Shown here one piece after another: positions 18,036 through 27,250 of a stretch of DNA of 64,000 nucleotides. Location: positions 1 to 64,000 of the forward strand of contig NZ_ML133571.1 in the NCBI RefSeq assembly GCF_003985125.1, in the 5' to 3' direction. Position 1 is the stretch's first letter. Each line of letters begins with the position of its first letter. The DNA comes from Rhizobium phaseoli (GTDB lineage Bacteria; Pseudomonadota; Alphaproteobacteria; Rhizobiales; Rhizobiaceae). The translations under genes and the position numbers were made by a program. Below the pieces are notes generated by a model. It had not been told where the DNA came from. It ran no database searches and saw only the letters and a program-made list of their open reading frames with translations.

Positions 18036-19552
18036 GCTTCCTCCTTGTGCTCGGCGGCGGCAATGGCATCGACGATGGCGGCGGCGGTGATGCGCTCGCC
18101 TGTCAGTTCGGCGATATGCTGCCTGTCGCGAAGCACGATGACGCGTGAACTATAGGCGACAAGCTCTTCAAGTTCCGAGGAAATTACGATCAATGACATG
18201 CCTTCGGCGCAGAGCTGTTCGATGAGCCGGATGATCTCGGCATGGGCGCCGACATCGATGCCGCGGGTCGGCTCGTCGAGGATGAGAAATTTGGGATTGG
18301 TCGCCAGCCAGCGGGCGAGGATCGCCTTCTGCTGATTGCCGCCGGAGAGCAGGCGGATCGGCTTTTCGCGGTCGGTGGTGCGGATGTCGAGCGCCTTGAT
18401 ATAGCGGTCGGCGAGCGCATTCTGCTCGGCACGCGACAGCGGCCGGGTCCAGCCGCGGCGGGCCTGCAGCGCCAAGGCGATATTTTCCCTGATCGACAGA
18501 TCGCCGACGATGCCGTCGGTCTTGCGGTCCTCGGGGCAGAAGCCGAAGCCCTTTTCGATCGCGGCGCGCGGGCTGGAAAGAGTTGCGGGCTGACCGTCGA
18601 TCGTGGCGCTGCCGCTATCGGCATGCTCGACGCCGAAGAGCAACTCGGCGGTTTCGGTGCGCCCCGAGCCGAGCAGACCGGCGATGCCGACCACCTCGCC
18701 CGCACGCACATCGAGATCGAAGGGCTTGACCTTGCCGCGTTTGCCGTAGCCGGCAAATCTGTAGCGGACTTCGCCCGCCGCAATGCTGTGTTCCCTGACC
18801 GTCTCTTCGGCCTGGGCGAGTTCCCGGCCGAGCATCATGGCGATCAGGCCCTGGCGCGGCAGATCGGCGGCGTCGCGGGTACCGACGAGCTTGCCGTTGC
18901 GCAGCACGGTGATGCGATCGCTGATCGCATAGACCTGCTCGAGGAAATGGGTGATGAAGACGATGCCGAGACCGCGCTTCTTCAGATCCTCGATGATGCG
19001 GAAGAGCAGCGCCACTTCCTGGTTGTCGAGGCTTGCCGTCGGCTCGTCCAGTATCAGCACCTTGCCGGAGAGATCAACGGCGCGGGCGATGGCGACCACC
19101 TGCTGGACGGCGACGGAGAAGCGGCTGAGCTCGGCGGTGACGTCGATGTCGATGCCGTAACCGGCAAGCAGTTCGCGCGCCTTGCGGTTCATCGCACGCA
19201 CGTCGGTCATGCCGAATCGCCGCGGCTGGCGTCCGAGAAAGAGATTTTCGGCGACACTCAGATTGGTGAGGAGGTTGACCTCCTGATAGACGGTGCCGAT
19301 GCCGAGCTTCTGGGCGGCAAGCGTATTGGCCGGATTGATTTCATGGCCATCGAGCACCAGGCTGCCACCGTCACGATGATAGGCGCCGGTGATGCATTTG
19401 ATCAGCGTCGATTTTCCCGCGCCGTTCTCGCCGAGAAGCGCATGAACCTCGCCGCGGCGCAGCGTGAAATCCACCTTATCCAGGGCAACGGCGCCGGGGA
19501 AGAATTTCGATATGGCCGAGGCAGCGAGAATAGTCTCGTTATTGTGAACCAT
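18032..19552 (-). CDS. ytfR: Sugar ABC transporter ATP-binding protein, YtfR type
   Basis: 506 residues. Start at 19552 (MVHNNETIL), preceded by AGGAAA; a longer frame to 19621 runs through the upstream stem-loops and is rejected. Two fused nucleotide-binding domains: the first with Walker A GENGAGKST and Walker B VLILDEPTASLD, the second with a degenerate Walker A (GLLGSGRTE) but an intact LSGGNQQKAILARWL signature and FLILDEPTRGIDVG. This is the usual CUT2 arrangement. It energises import by YtfT/YjfF. Confidence 0.88.
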   Translation of the reverse strand: MVHNNETILAASAISKFFPGAVALDKVDFTLRRGEVHALLGENGAGKSTLIKCITGAYHRDGGSLVLDGHEINPANTLAAQKLGIGTVYQEVNLLTNLSVAENLFLGRQPRRFGMTDVRAMNRKARELLAGYGIDIDVTAELSRFSVAVQQVVAIARAVDLSGKVLILDEPTASLDNQEVALLFRIIEDLKKRGLGIVFITHFLEQVYAISDRITVLRNGKLVGTRDAADLPRQGLIAMMLGRELAQAEETVREHSIAAGEVRYRFAGYGKRGKVKPFDLDVRAGEVVGIAGLLGSGRTETAELLFGVEHADSGSATIDGQPATLSSPRAAIEKGFGFCPEDRKTDGIVGDLSIRENIALALQARRGWTRPLSRAEQNALADRYIKALDIRTTDREKPIRLLSGGNQQKAILARWLATNPKFLILDEPTRGIDVGAHAEIIRLIEQLCAEGMSLIVISSELEELVAYSSRVIVLRDRQHIAELTGERITAAAIVDAIAAAEHKEEA

Positions 19553-19597
19553 GAGGGCTGCTGTTTCCTGATATTGCGCCTTGCGCCTGCGCCAAAA

Positions 19598-19658
19598 CCG
19601 GGCATGACGCCCGGCCGGCACCGGCAGTTCCGCACCGGTCCATGATGGACCGGTGCGG
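19598..19658 (-). other. Two stem-loops between the ytfQ-type and ytfR-type genes
   Basis: A perfect 12-bp stem CCGCACCGGTCC (19630-19641) / GGACCGGTGCGG (19647-19658) with a 5-nt loop begins 13 nt after the binding-protein stop. A second 6-bp stem CCGGGC / GCCCGG lies at 19598-19614. There is no U-tract. Such structures after a binding-protein gene usually protect the 3' end of its mRNA and lower downstream expression. Confidence 0.7.
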
Positions 19659-19671
19659 TTCCAGGTTCAAA

Positions 19672-20634
19672 TCAGTAGCCCTGACCCTTCTTCTCTTCGT
19701 AGACCTTCATCGGGTTGTCGGCCGGCGTATAGAGCTTGGACTCGGTCTGGATCCACTTCGGCGGAGCCTTCTTGTCCTTCAGATAGGCATCGAGCGCATC
19801 GAAGGCAGGGCCGGCCATGTTCGGCGTCAGCTCGACCGTGGCATTGGACTCGCCTTCGGACATTGCCTTGAAGATATCCGGCACGGCGTCAATCGAGACG
19901 ACGAGGATATCCTTGCCGGGCTTCAGGCCGGCTTCCTTGATCGCCTGGATGGCGCCGACAGCCATGTCGTCGTTATGGGCGTAGAGCGCGCAGATGTCCT
20001 TACCGCCATTCTCGGCCTTCAGGAAGCTTTCCATGACTTCCTTGCCCTTGGTGCGGGTGAAGTCGCCGGTCTGGCTGCGAACGATCTTGAGGTTGTCGTG
20101 GCCAGCGAGAGCCTCTTCGAAGCCCTTCTTGCGGGCGATGGCCGGCGAGGAACCGGTCGTGCCCTGCAGTTCGACGACGTTGCACTTCTTGTCGCCAACA
20201 GTCTTGACCAGGAAGTCGCCAGCGACCTTGCCTTCATGGACGAGGTCCGACGTCACAGCTGTCAGGTAGAGATCGTCGGGAGCCTTGATGGTGCGGTCGA
20301 GCAGGATGACCGGAATCTTGGCTTCCTTGGCTTCCTTCAGAACATCGTCCCAGCCGGTTTCGACAACAGGGGCGATGAGGATGGCGTCGACGCCCTGAGC
20401 AATGAAGGAGCGCAGCGCCTTGATCTGATTTTCCTGCTTCTGCTGCGCATCGGCAAATTTCAGATCGATGCCGCGCTTCTTGGCCTGTTCCTTGGTCACG
20501 GTCGTTTCAGCCGCGCGCCAGCCCGATTCCGAGCCGATCTGCGAGAAGCCGACGGTCAGGCCGCCAGCCGAAGCCGAACCGAACATGCAGGCAGCAAGAA
20601 TCGTGGCACTCAAAAGTGCAGTCTTCAATTTCAT
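19672..20634 (-). CDS. ytfQ: Sugar ABC transporter periplasmic binding protein, YtfQ type
   Basis: 320 residues. Start at 20634 fixed by GGGAGGAAATC just upstream; the longer frame to 20763 crosses a terminator. Signal peptide about 1-23 (ending GSASA). The mature part is a type I periplasmic binding fold opening LTVGFSQIGSESGWRAAET, the characteristic start of YtfQ-like galactofuranose binders, followed by the hinge-associated IAPVVETGWDDVLKEAK. It is the first gene of the operon ytfQ-R-T-yjfF-regulator. A partly symmetric AT-rich site 42-55 bp upstream may be the operator. Confidence 0.87.
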   Translation of the reverse strand: MKLKTALLSATILAACMFGSASAGGLTVGFSQIGSESGWRAAETTVTKEQAKKRGIDLKFADAQQKQENQIKALRSFIAQGVDAILIAPVVETGWDDVLKEAKEAKIPVILLDRTIKAPDDLYLTAVTSDLVHEGKVAGDFLVKTVGDKKCNVVELQGTTGSSPAIARKKGFEEALAGHDNLKIVRSQTGDFTRTKGKEVMESFLKAENGGKDICALYAHNDDMAVGAIQAIKEAGLKPGKDILVVSIDAVPDIFKAMSEGESNATVELTPNMAGPAFDALDAYLKDKKAPPKWIQTESKLYTPADNPMKVYEEKKGQGY

Positions 20635-20675
20635 GATTTCCTCCCAATGCCGCATCTCGCGGCGCAGTGTCAAAA

Positions 20676-20689
20676 AATCATATAGTATT
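20676..20689 (-). promoter_or_regulatory. Candidate operator upstream of the ytfQ-type gene
   Basis: AATCATATAGTATT matches its own reverse complement at 10 of 14 positions, in an AT-rich stretch 42-55 bp before the start codon. It is a reasonable site for the operon's own GntR/FCD regulator, whose family binds short AT-rich palindromes. No matching second site was found. Confidence 0.35.
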
Positions 20690-20723
20690 ACTTTTGTAAA
20701 TCGGAATCTTTGCAAGCACTGCG

Positions 20724-20752
20724 AAAAAAAAGAGCGCCCACAAGGGGCGCCC
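20724..20752 (-). terminator. Rho-independent terminator of the BMP-type transporter operon
   Basis: On the minus strand an 8-bp GC-rich stem (one G-U pair) with loop CTTGT is followed directly by eight T residues. It starts 26 bp past the stop of the solute-binding gene at 20779, and separates this unit from the sugar operon. Confidence 0.9.
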
Positions 20753-20778
20753 TTCGCAACCACGAATTGATCTGCAGC

Positions 20779-21855
20779 TTATTGCGCCGGCAGCTTGTCG
20801 TCGACGCCTTCGACGTAGAAGTTCATGCCGAGCAGCGTGCCATCATCGGCCTTCTCGCCGGCCTTCAGCCAGGGCGTCCCGTCCTGCTTGTTGATCGGGC
20901 CGGTGAAGGGATGCAGCTCGCCCGACTTGATCTTGGCTTCGGTTTCCTCGGCCATCTTCTTCACGTCGTCAGGCATGTTGGTATAGGGCGCCATCTTCAG
21001 GATGCCGTCCTTGAGGCCGTCCCAGCTCTGCTCGGACTTCCAGGTGCCGTCGAGCAGCGCATGAACGCGCTTGGAGTAATAGGCGCCCCAGGTATCGACG
21101 ATTGCCGTCAGCTGCGCTTTCGGGCCTGCGGCAATCATGTCGGAGGCCTGGCCGAAGGCGTGAATGCCGCGCTCTTCGGCCACCTGCATCGGCGCCGTCG
21201 TGTCGGTATGCTGCGTCAGCACGTCGACACCCTGGTCGACCATGGCCTTGGCGGCATCGGCTTCCTTGCCGGGGTCGAACCAGGTGTTGACCCAGATGAC
21301 CTTGAGCTTGAAGCTCGGATCGACCGACTTGGCGCCCTGCTCGAAGGAGTTGATGCCCATCACCACTTCCGGAATCGGGAAGGAGGCGATGTAGGCGGCA
21401 CCGTGATTCTTCGAGGTCTTGGCGGCGATCTGGCCGAGGATGTAGCGGCCTTCATAAAAGCGCGAATTGTAGGTGGCGAGATTGGGGCCGGACTTGTAGC
21501 CGGTGCCGTGCTCGAACTTGACTTTCGGGAACTTGGCGGCAACCTTGACCGTCGCATCCATGAAGCCGAAGGACGTCGTGAAGATCAGCTTGCAGCCGGA
21601 ACGGGCAAGGCGCTCGATGGCACGCTCGGCGTCCGGGCCTTCCGGGACGTTTTCGAGGTAAGGCGTTTCGATCTTGTCGCCGAATTCGGCCTGGACCTGC
21701 TGGCGGCCGAGATCGTGCGCCTGCGAATAACCGCCGTCGGTGTGCGAACCGACATAGACGAAGCAGACCTTCGTCTTATCAGCAGCCTCTGCGGCGGAGG
21801 AGATGCCGATCACGGCGGCAGCCGAGGCGGCAAGGGCGAATGCATATTTCTTCAT
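20779..21855 (-). CDS. BMP-family ABC transporter substrate-binding protein
   Basis: 358 residues. Signal peptide about 1-25 (ending SSAAEAA). It belongs to the basic membrane protein/Med family: VCFVYVGSHTDGGYSQAHDLGR at the start, SFGFMDATVKVAAKFP and the NTWFDPGKEADAAKAMVDQGVDV segment. Family members bind purine nucleosides or related ligands for import. No lipobox is seen, so it should be a soluble periplasmic protein. It is the last gene of its operon and is followed by a strong terminator. Confidence 0.87.
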   Translation of the reverse strand: MKKYAFALAASAAAVIGISSAAEAADKTKVCFVYVGSHTDGGYSQAHDLGRQQVQAEFGDKIETPYLENVPEGPDAERAIERLARSGCKLIFTTSFGFMDATVKVAAKFPKVKFEHGTGYKSGPNLATYNSRFYEGRYILGQIAAKTSKNHGAAYIASFPIPEVVMGINSFEQGAKSVDPSFKLKVIWVNTWFDPGKEADAAKAMVDQGVDVLTQHTDTTAPMQVAEERGIHAFGQASDMIAAGPKAQLTAIVDTWGAYYSKRVHALLDGTWKSEQSWDGLKDGILKMAPYTNMPDDVKKMAEETEAKIKSGELHPFTGPINKQDGTPWLKAGEKADDGTLLGMNFYVEGVDDKLPAQ

Positions 21856-21908
21856 GGTGACCCCTGTTGGTTTGAAGTTATTCCGGAAACCCGTCCTTGT
21901 GTTCTTGT

Positions 21909-22829
21909 TTATCGCTCCGGCACGAAGGCTTTTCCAAGCGACGCGGGCGTATTGATCAACGTCGTGCGCCGATTATGGGAAATGATGATGAGAACCACAA
22001 TAGTCGCAGCATAAGGCAGCATCGACAGAAACTGCGCAGGAATGCCGAGACCGAAAGCCTGCGCGTGCAGCTGCAGGATGGTGACCGCACCGAAGAGATA
22101 ACCGCCGGCAAAGACCCGCCACGGCCGCCAGGAGGCGAAGACCACCAGCGCCAGCGTGATCCAGCCGCGGCCGGCCGACATGTTCTCCGCCCACTGCGGC
22201 GTGTAGACAAGCGACAGCTGGGCGCCGGCAAGACCGGCGCAGGCGCCGCCGAACATTACCGCCAGATATCGTGTGCGGATGACGCCAATGCCGAGCGCAT
22301 GGGCCGAAGCGTGACTGTCGCCGATTGCCCTCAGCTTCAGCCCGGCCCGGCTGCGGAACAGGAACCAGCTGACGCCGACGACGAGCGCGATCGACAGATA
22401 GAAGATCAGATCCTGCCTGAAGAGTACCGGGCCGACGAGCGGGATATCCGACAGGACAGGAATGACGATCTCTTCCAGGCGGATGCCGGGAACGCTGACA
22501 TAGGCCTCGCCGAGCATGCCTGACACACCGAGGCCGAGAAGGGTGAGCGCCAGTCCTGTCGCCACCTGGTTTGCCACCAGCGTCAGCGTCAGGAAGGCGA
22601 AGAGCAGCGAGAAGAGCGCACCGGCCGCAATGCCACAGACAATCCCGACATAGGGCGAGCCCGATGCCTGCGCGCCGGCAAAAGCAGCGACCGCGCCCAT
22701 GATCATCATGCCTTCGACCCCGAGGTTCAGAACGCCGGAGCGCTCCGTCACGAGTTCGCCGAGGGCTGCGATGACGAGCGGCGTCGAGGCGGTAATCACC
22801 GTCAGCAGAATGGCTTCGAAGATGCTCAT
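21909..22829 (-). CDS. BMP-type ABC transporter permease (YufQ/NupQ-like)
   Basis: 306 residues, almost entirely hydrophobic helices. It carries the permease motif GELVTERSGVLNLGVEGMMIMGA at about 23-45, typical of the second permease of nucleoside-type (BMP) transporters. The start overlaps the other permease's stop as ATGA (22826-22829). It pairs with the following 361-residue permease to form the channel. Confidence 0.85.
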   Translation of the reverse strand: MSIFEAILLTVITASTPLVIAALGELVTERSGVLNLGVEGMMIMGAVAAFAGAQASGSPYVGIVCGIAAGALFSLLFAFLTLTLVANQVATGLALTLLGLGVSGMLGEAYVSVPGIRLEEIVIPVLSDIPLVGPVLFRQDLIFYLSIALVVGVSWFLFRSRAGLKLRAIGDSHASAHALGIGVIRTRYLAVMFGGACAGLAGAQLSLVYTPQWAENMSAGRGWITLALVVFASWRPWRVFAGGYLFGAVTILQLHAQAFGLGIPAQFLSMLPYAATIVVLIIISHNRRTTLINTPASLGKAFVPER

Positions 22830-23911
22830 GCCACGCCACCCCTGACCCGCGACCAGACGATGCGGATTTTATAATAGATTAGCGTATCGCAGGAGAGCAC
22901 GAAGAAGAGCAACAGGCCCTGGAAAACACGGGTGACCTTGTCGGAAACGCCGAGCGACAGCTGTGCCGCCTCGCCGCCGAGATAGGTCAGCGCCAGCACC
23001 AGCCCCGATGCAATGATGCCGAGCGGATTAAGCCGCCCGAGGAAGGCGACGATGATGGCGGTGAAGCCATAGCCCGGCGAGATCGCCGGCTGCAGGTGGC
23101 CGATCGAGCCGGAGACCTCGGCGATCCCGGCGAGGCCGGCGAGAGCGCCGGAGAAGAGGAAGCTGAACCAGATCATCTTCTTCGAGGAGAAGCCGGCAAA
23201 GCGCCCCGCCCGCTCCGACTGGCCGAGCACGACGATCTCGAAGCCCTTCAGCGTGTAGCGCAGCATGAACCAGACGCCGATTGCCGCGACGATGGCGAAG
23301 ACGAAGGCCCAATGGGCCCGGCCGGATTCTTCCCAGATCGCCGGCAGCACCGCTTCCGGCGCGAAATCACGCGAGACCGGAAAGTTGAAGCCCTTCGGAT
23401 CGCGCCAGGCGCCGCGGATCAGCCAATCGAGGAAGAGCTGGGCGATATAGACCAGCATCAGCGATGTCAGGATTTCGTTGGTGTTGAAATGCGCCTTCAA
23501 CAGCGCCGGAATGGCGGCGAACAACGCGCCGCCGAGCGCACCAAGAACCAGCATCAGCGGCAGCACGAGCGGCGAATGCCAGTCGTAGAAGACAATCGGC
23601 AGATAAGAGCCGGTGATGGCGCCGATGGTGAACTGACCCTCGGCGCCGATATTCCAGTTGTTCGAGCGGTAGCAGACGGCAAGGCCGACCGCGATCAGGA
23701 TCAGGGGTGCCGCCTTGATTGCCAGCTCATGCAGCGACCAGACCTCGAGCAGCGGCTCGACGAAGAAGGCGTCCAGCGCCTCGACCGGGTCCTTGCCGAG
23801 CATGGCGAACATGATGGCGCCGAAGGCAAGCGTCAGCACAAGCGCCAGCAGCGGCGAGACGAAGGTGTAGAGCTTCGAGACATCGGGGCGTTTTTCGAGT
23901 TCAATGCGCAT
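22826..23911 (-). CDS. BMP-type ABC transporter permease (YufP/NupP-like)
   Basis: 361 residues. An N-terminal cytoplasmic segment is followed by many membrane helices. The family motif AVCYRSNNWNIGAEGQFTIGA is present, as is the late loop GYGFTAIIVAFLGRLNPLGI. It is the longer of the two permeases, as usual for this family. It begins 11 nt after the ATPase stop and overlaps the next gene by four bases. Confidence 0.85.
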   Translation of the reverse strand: MRIELEKRPDVSKLYTFVSPLLALVLTLAFGAIMFAMLGKDPVEALDAFFVEPLLEVWSLHELAIKAAPLILIAVGLAVCYRSNNWNIGAEGQFTIGAITGSYLPIVFYDWHSPLVLPLMLVLGALGGALFAAIPALLKAHFNTNEILTSLMLVYIAQLFLDWLIRGAWRDPKGFNFPVSRDFAPEAVLPAIWEESGRAHWAFVFAIVAAIGVWFMLRYTLKGFEIVVLGQSERAGRFAGFSSKKMIWFSFLFSGALAGLAGIAEVSGSIGHLQPAISPGYGFTAIIVAFLGRLNPLGIIASGLVLALTYLGGEAAQLSLGVSDKVTRVFQGLLLFFVLSCDTLIYYKIRIVWSRVRGGVA

Positions 23912-23922
23912 GGGCTGCCTCT

Positions 23923-25491
23923 TTAATGCGCATTGGGCGCCTCCGGGGCATGTTTGCCGTCATGCAGGCCGCCCATCAGCAGGCCGATCCTTTCGCGCGT
24001 CAGTTCGCCGGCCGGATAAGGCCTGGAAAGGCGGCCTTCAGAGATGACCGCGATATCGGTCGCCACCTCGAAGATCTCGTCGAGATCCTGGCTGATGACG
24101 ACGACGGCGGAGCCGGCCTTTGCGAGATCGACCAAGGCCTGGCGGATGCGGCTTGCAGCCCCCGCATCGACGCCCCAGGTCGGCTGGTTGACGACGAGGA
24201 CGGCCGGCTGCCGGTCGAGCTCGCGGCCGACGATGAACTTCTGCAGATTGCCGCCGGAGAGCGAGCCTGCGGCCGGATCATCGCCGCTCTTGCGCACATC
24301 CATCGCTTCGGAAATCCGCCGCGCGGCAGATTTCACAGCACCTTGGCGGATGATGCCGAGCGCGCCGAGAAAGGCCTTGCGGTCCGACTGGCTGCGGGCG
24401 AGCACCAGATTGTCCGACAGTTTCATGGCGGAAACGGCGGCATGGCCATGCCGCTCCTCCGGCACGAAACCGGCGCCGAGCAGGCGGCGGGCCGTGATGC
24501 CCTCGGTGCCCACCGGCTTCTTGCGGATGACGATCGCCTCGGCCGACGCGACCGGATATTCGCCGGACAGTGCATCGAAAAGTTCGCTCTGGCCATTGCC
24601 GGCGACACCGGCGATGGCAAGGATTTCGCCCGAGCGCACGGCCAGGGAGACATCGCGCAGCGGCATGGCGAAGGGCGTGCGCGCGGCGACGGACAGGTTG
24701 GCGACGGCCAGCTGCACCTCGCCCTTATCCGAGCGCTCGGGATGAGTGACGGTCGCCACTTCGCTGCCGACCATCATGCGGGCAAGCGACGAGGGCGTTT
24801 CCCGCTTGGGATCGCAGGCGCCGGTCACCCGGCCATGACGCAGCACCGTGGCGCGATCGCAGATGCGCTGCACCTCTTCCAGGCGATGGCTGATATAGAG
24901 AACCGAGCGGCCTTCGGCGCGCAGCTTGAACAGCGTTTCGAACAGCCTGTCGGCCTCCTGCGGCGTCAGCACCGAGGTCGGCTCATCGAGAATGATCAGC
25001 TTGGGGTTCTGCAGCAGCGCGCGGACGATCTCGATCCGCTGGCGCTCGCCGACCGAGAGATCGGCGACATGGGCATGCGGATCGAGTGGCAGACCATAGG
25101 CGATGGAGAGCGCCCTCGCCTCCTCGGCGATCTTGCCGATCGGGATGGTATCATCGAGCGATAAGGCGATGTTCTCGGCGACGGTCAGCGCCTCGAACAG
25201 GGAGAAATGCTGGAAGACCATGCCGATGCCGAGCTTGCGGGCCTCGCCCGGCGAGGCGATGGCGACCGGCCTGCCTTGCCAGAGGATATGTCCGCCCGTC
25301 GGCTCCAGAACACCGAACAGCATCTTCACCAGTGTGGATTTGCCTGCGCCATTTTCGCCGAGAAGCGCGTGAATTTCGCCCGGCGCGATATCGAGATCGA
25401 TTTCATTGCAGGCGGCAAAGCCACCGAAAAACTTCGTCAGCTTCTGGACGGATAACAACGCACCGGAATCCGGCACATTCAATGGCGACAC
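23923..25491 (-). CDS. BMP-type ABC transporter ATP-binding protein
   Basis: 522 residues with a GTG start (25489-25491) placed behind GAGGGG. Two nucleotide-binding domains: the first with GENGAGKST, LSVGERQRIEIVRAL and LIILDEPTSVL; the second with GNGQSE in place of a full Walker A, LSGGNLQKFIVGREL and VVNQPTWGVD. This double, asymmetric arrangement is standard for the nucleoside/BMP group. It is 39 bp downstream of the quinone oxidoreductase gene on the same strand, so all may share a message starting at pcs. Confidence 0.87.
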   Translation of the reverse strand: MSPLNVPDSGALLSVQKLTKFFGGFAACNEIDLDIAPGEIHALLGENGAGKSTLVKMLFGVLEPTGGHILWQGRPVAIASPGEARKLGIGMVFQHFSLFEALTVAENIALSLDDTIPIGKIAEEARALSIAYGLPLDPHAHVADLSVGERQRIEIVRALLQNPKLIILDEPTSVLTPQEADRLFETLFKLRAEGRSVLYISHRLEEVQRICDRATVLRHGRVTGACDPKRETPSSLARMMVGSEVATVTHPERSDKGEVQLAVANLSVAARTPFAMPLRDVSLAVRSGEILAIAGVAGNGQSELFDALSGEYPVASAEAIVIRKKPVGTEGITARRLLGAGFVPEERHGHAAVSAMKLSDNLVLARSQSDRKAFLGALGIIRQGAVKSAARRISEAMDVRKSGDDPAAGSLSGGNLQKFIVGRELDRQPAVLVVNQPTWGVDAGAASRIRQALVDLAKAGSAVVVISQDLDEIFEVATDIAVISEGRLSRPYPAGELTRERIGLLMGGLHDGKHAPEAPNAH

Positions 25492-25530
25492 GTTCCCCTC
25501 ATTTCTTCTGCCGATCGGTCCGTTCGGATC

Positions 25531-26511
25531 TCATGGAATCAGCAGCGTCGTTCCTGTTGTTTTTCTTGTCTCCAGATCCGCGTGAGCCCGCCCAACCTCA
25601 CGCAACGGATAGGTTTGATTGACATTGATACGCACTTTGTTGCTTTGCACAACATCAAATAGCGCTTTCGCGCTGTCGATGAGTTCCTGGCGTGCGGCGA
25701 TATAGGTGAAGAGCGTCGGCCGCGTCGCAAACAGCGAGCCTTTCTGCGCCAGCTGAGAAAGAGTGAAATTCTCGATCGGCCCGGAGGACTGGCCGAAGGA
25801 GGCAAAAAGCCCACGCGGCTTCAGGCAGTCGAGCGACTGTGGAAAAGTATCGCGGCCGATCGAATCATAGACGACGTCGACGCCCTTGCCGCCGGTGATC
25901 TCGCGGACACGCGTCACGAAGTCATCGGTCTTGTAGTTGATCACGTGGTCGTAGCCATGGGCGAGCGCCAGCGCGATCTTGTCTTCAGAACCCGCCGTGC
26001 CGATGACGGTGGCGCCGAGCGCCTTTGCCCATTGGCCAGCGATCAGCCCTACGCCGCCGGCGGCCGCATGGAACAGCAGGACCGTTTCGGGGCCGACCTT
26101 GAAGGTGCGGTTCAGAAGATATTCGGCGGTCATGCCCTTCAGCATCATCGCCGCAGCCGTTTCGAGTTCAATGCCGTCGGGCACATGCACGAGATGGCGC
26201 GTCTCGATATTGCGCTCGGCGCTATAGGCGCCATCGGCGCTCGCATAAGCGACACGGTCGCCAAGCCTGAAATCGGTAACACCGGGGCCGACGGCCGTTA
26301 CCGTGCCGGCGCCCTCCTTGCCGGTGACGAAGGGAAGATGTGGCACCTTGTAGGAACCATTGCGAAAATAGACGTCTATGAAATTGAGGCCGATCGCAGC
26401 CTGCCGGATCTGCACCTCACCGGCCGCGGGCGGCGGAAGGTCGATCTCGACATAGTCGAAAACCTCCGGTCCACCCGTCCTTGAAAATGAAACCGCCTGC
26501 GTCTTCGTCAT
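25531..26511 (-). CDS. Quinone oxidoreductase (zeta-crystallin-like, NADPH)
   Basis: 326 residues from the start at 26511 (GAGGACAG upstream). Medium-chain dehydrogenase/reductase superfamily without the zinc ligands. Conserved features: GLNFIDVYFRNGSYKVP, the LPFVTGKEGAGTV strand, and the nucleotide-binding LLFHAAAGGVGLIAGQWAKALGA near 146-168. It reduces quinones with NADPH by one-electron transfer in characterised homologues. It lies between pcs (10 nt) and the ABC ATPase gene (39 nt), so it is likely co-transcribed, though a shared pathway is not obvious. Confidence 0.88.
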   Translation of the reverse strand: MTKTQAVSFSRTGGPEVFDYVEIDLPPPAAGEVQIRQAAIGLNFIDVYFRNGSYKVPHLPFVTGKEGAGTVTAVGPGVTDFRLGDRVAYASADGAYSAERNIETRHLVHVPDGIELETAAAMMLKGMTAEYLLNRTFKVGPETVLLFHAAAGGVGLIAGQWAKALGATVIGTAGSEDKIALALAHGYDHVINYKTDDFVTRVREITGGKGVDVVYDSIGRDTFPQSLDCLKPRGLFASFGQSSGPIENFTLSQLAQKGSLFATRPTLFTYIAARQELIDSAKALFDVVQSNKVRINVNQTYPLREVGRAHADLETRKTTGTTLLIP

Positions 26512-26521
26512 TTGCCTGTCC

Positions 26522-27250
26522 TCAAGCTTCGCGTCCCAGGGCGGGGAAGAATTGCAGCACCGCACCGATGACGTAAAGATAGATCCCGGTCACGATAAAG
26601 AGAATGAGCGCCCATTCGGGCGTATCGAAGTGCATCAGCAGCGAAAGAATTCCGAGGGCCGACCACAGAAAAAAGACGCCGAGATTGAGCGGGCGCAGCC
26701 GTTTGACGCGGACCGGGTGGAGGAAATTGATCGGCAGGAAGGTCAGCACCACCGAAACGATAACGACGGCAAGTGCCGTCGTCGCGCTCGCATGGATAAC
26801 GAACAGGGTGAAGACGATCATGTTCCAGACGACGGGGAAGCCGGAGAAGAAATACTCCTCCGTCTTCATGCCCATGTCGGCATAATAGATGGCGCTGGAG
26901 ACGACAATCATGCCCGCCGCGACAAAGGACCAGGGCTCGCCGATCATGCCGCTCTGATAGAGCGCGAAGGCCGGCAACAGCACATAGGTGACGTAATCGA
27001 TGATATTGTCGAGCGTATCGCCCGACCAGTTCGGCAACACTTCCTTGACACGCACCTTGCGCGCAATCGGCCCGTCTATGCCGTCGACGAGAAGGGCAAG
27101 CCCCAGCCACCAAAACATGTCGATGAAGCGATGCTCGGCGGCCGCGACGACGCCGAGAAAGGCAAGGAACGAGCCGGAGGCCGTCAGGATATGAACGGAA
27201 AAAGCGCGCATCTCCGCGTAAGGAACACGCTTGTAGTTGAAAATCTTCAT
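26522..27250 (-). CDS. pcs: Phosphatidylcholine synthase
   Basis: 242 residues, start at 27250 (MKIFNYKRVPYAEMRAF). An inner-membrane CDP-alcohol phosphotransferase with about eight helices that condenses choline with CDP-diacylglycerol, a route found in rhizobia and some other bacteria associated with eukaryotes. The catalytic motif is the Pcs variant D59-G60-x2-A63-R64-x12-G77-x3-D81-x3-D85, longer in the middle than the usual x8 spacing. Host-derived choline makes this pathway relevant to symbiosis. First gene of a minus-strand run; divergent from fpr. Confidence 0.95.
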   Translation of the reverse strand: MKIFNYKRVPYAEMRAFSVHILTASGSFLAFLGVVAAAEHRFIDMFWWLGLALLVDGIDGPIARKVRVKEVLPNWSGDTLDNIIDYVTYVLLPAFALYQSGMIGEPWSFVAAGMIVVSSAIYYADMGMKTEEYFFSGFPVVWNMIVFTLFVIHASATTALAVVIVSVVLTFLPINFLHPVRVKRLRPLNLGVFFLWSALGILSLLMHFDTPEWALILFIVTGIYLYVIGAVLQFFPALGREA

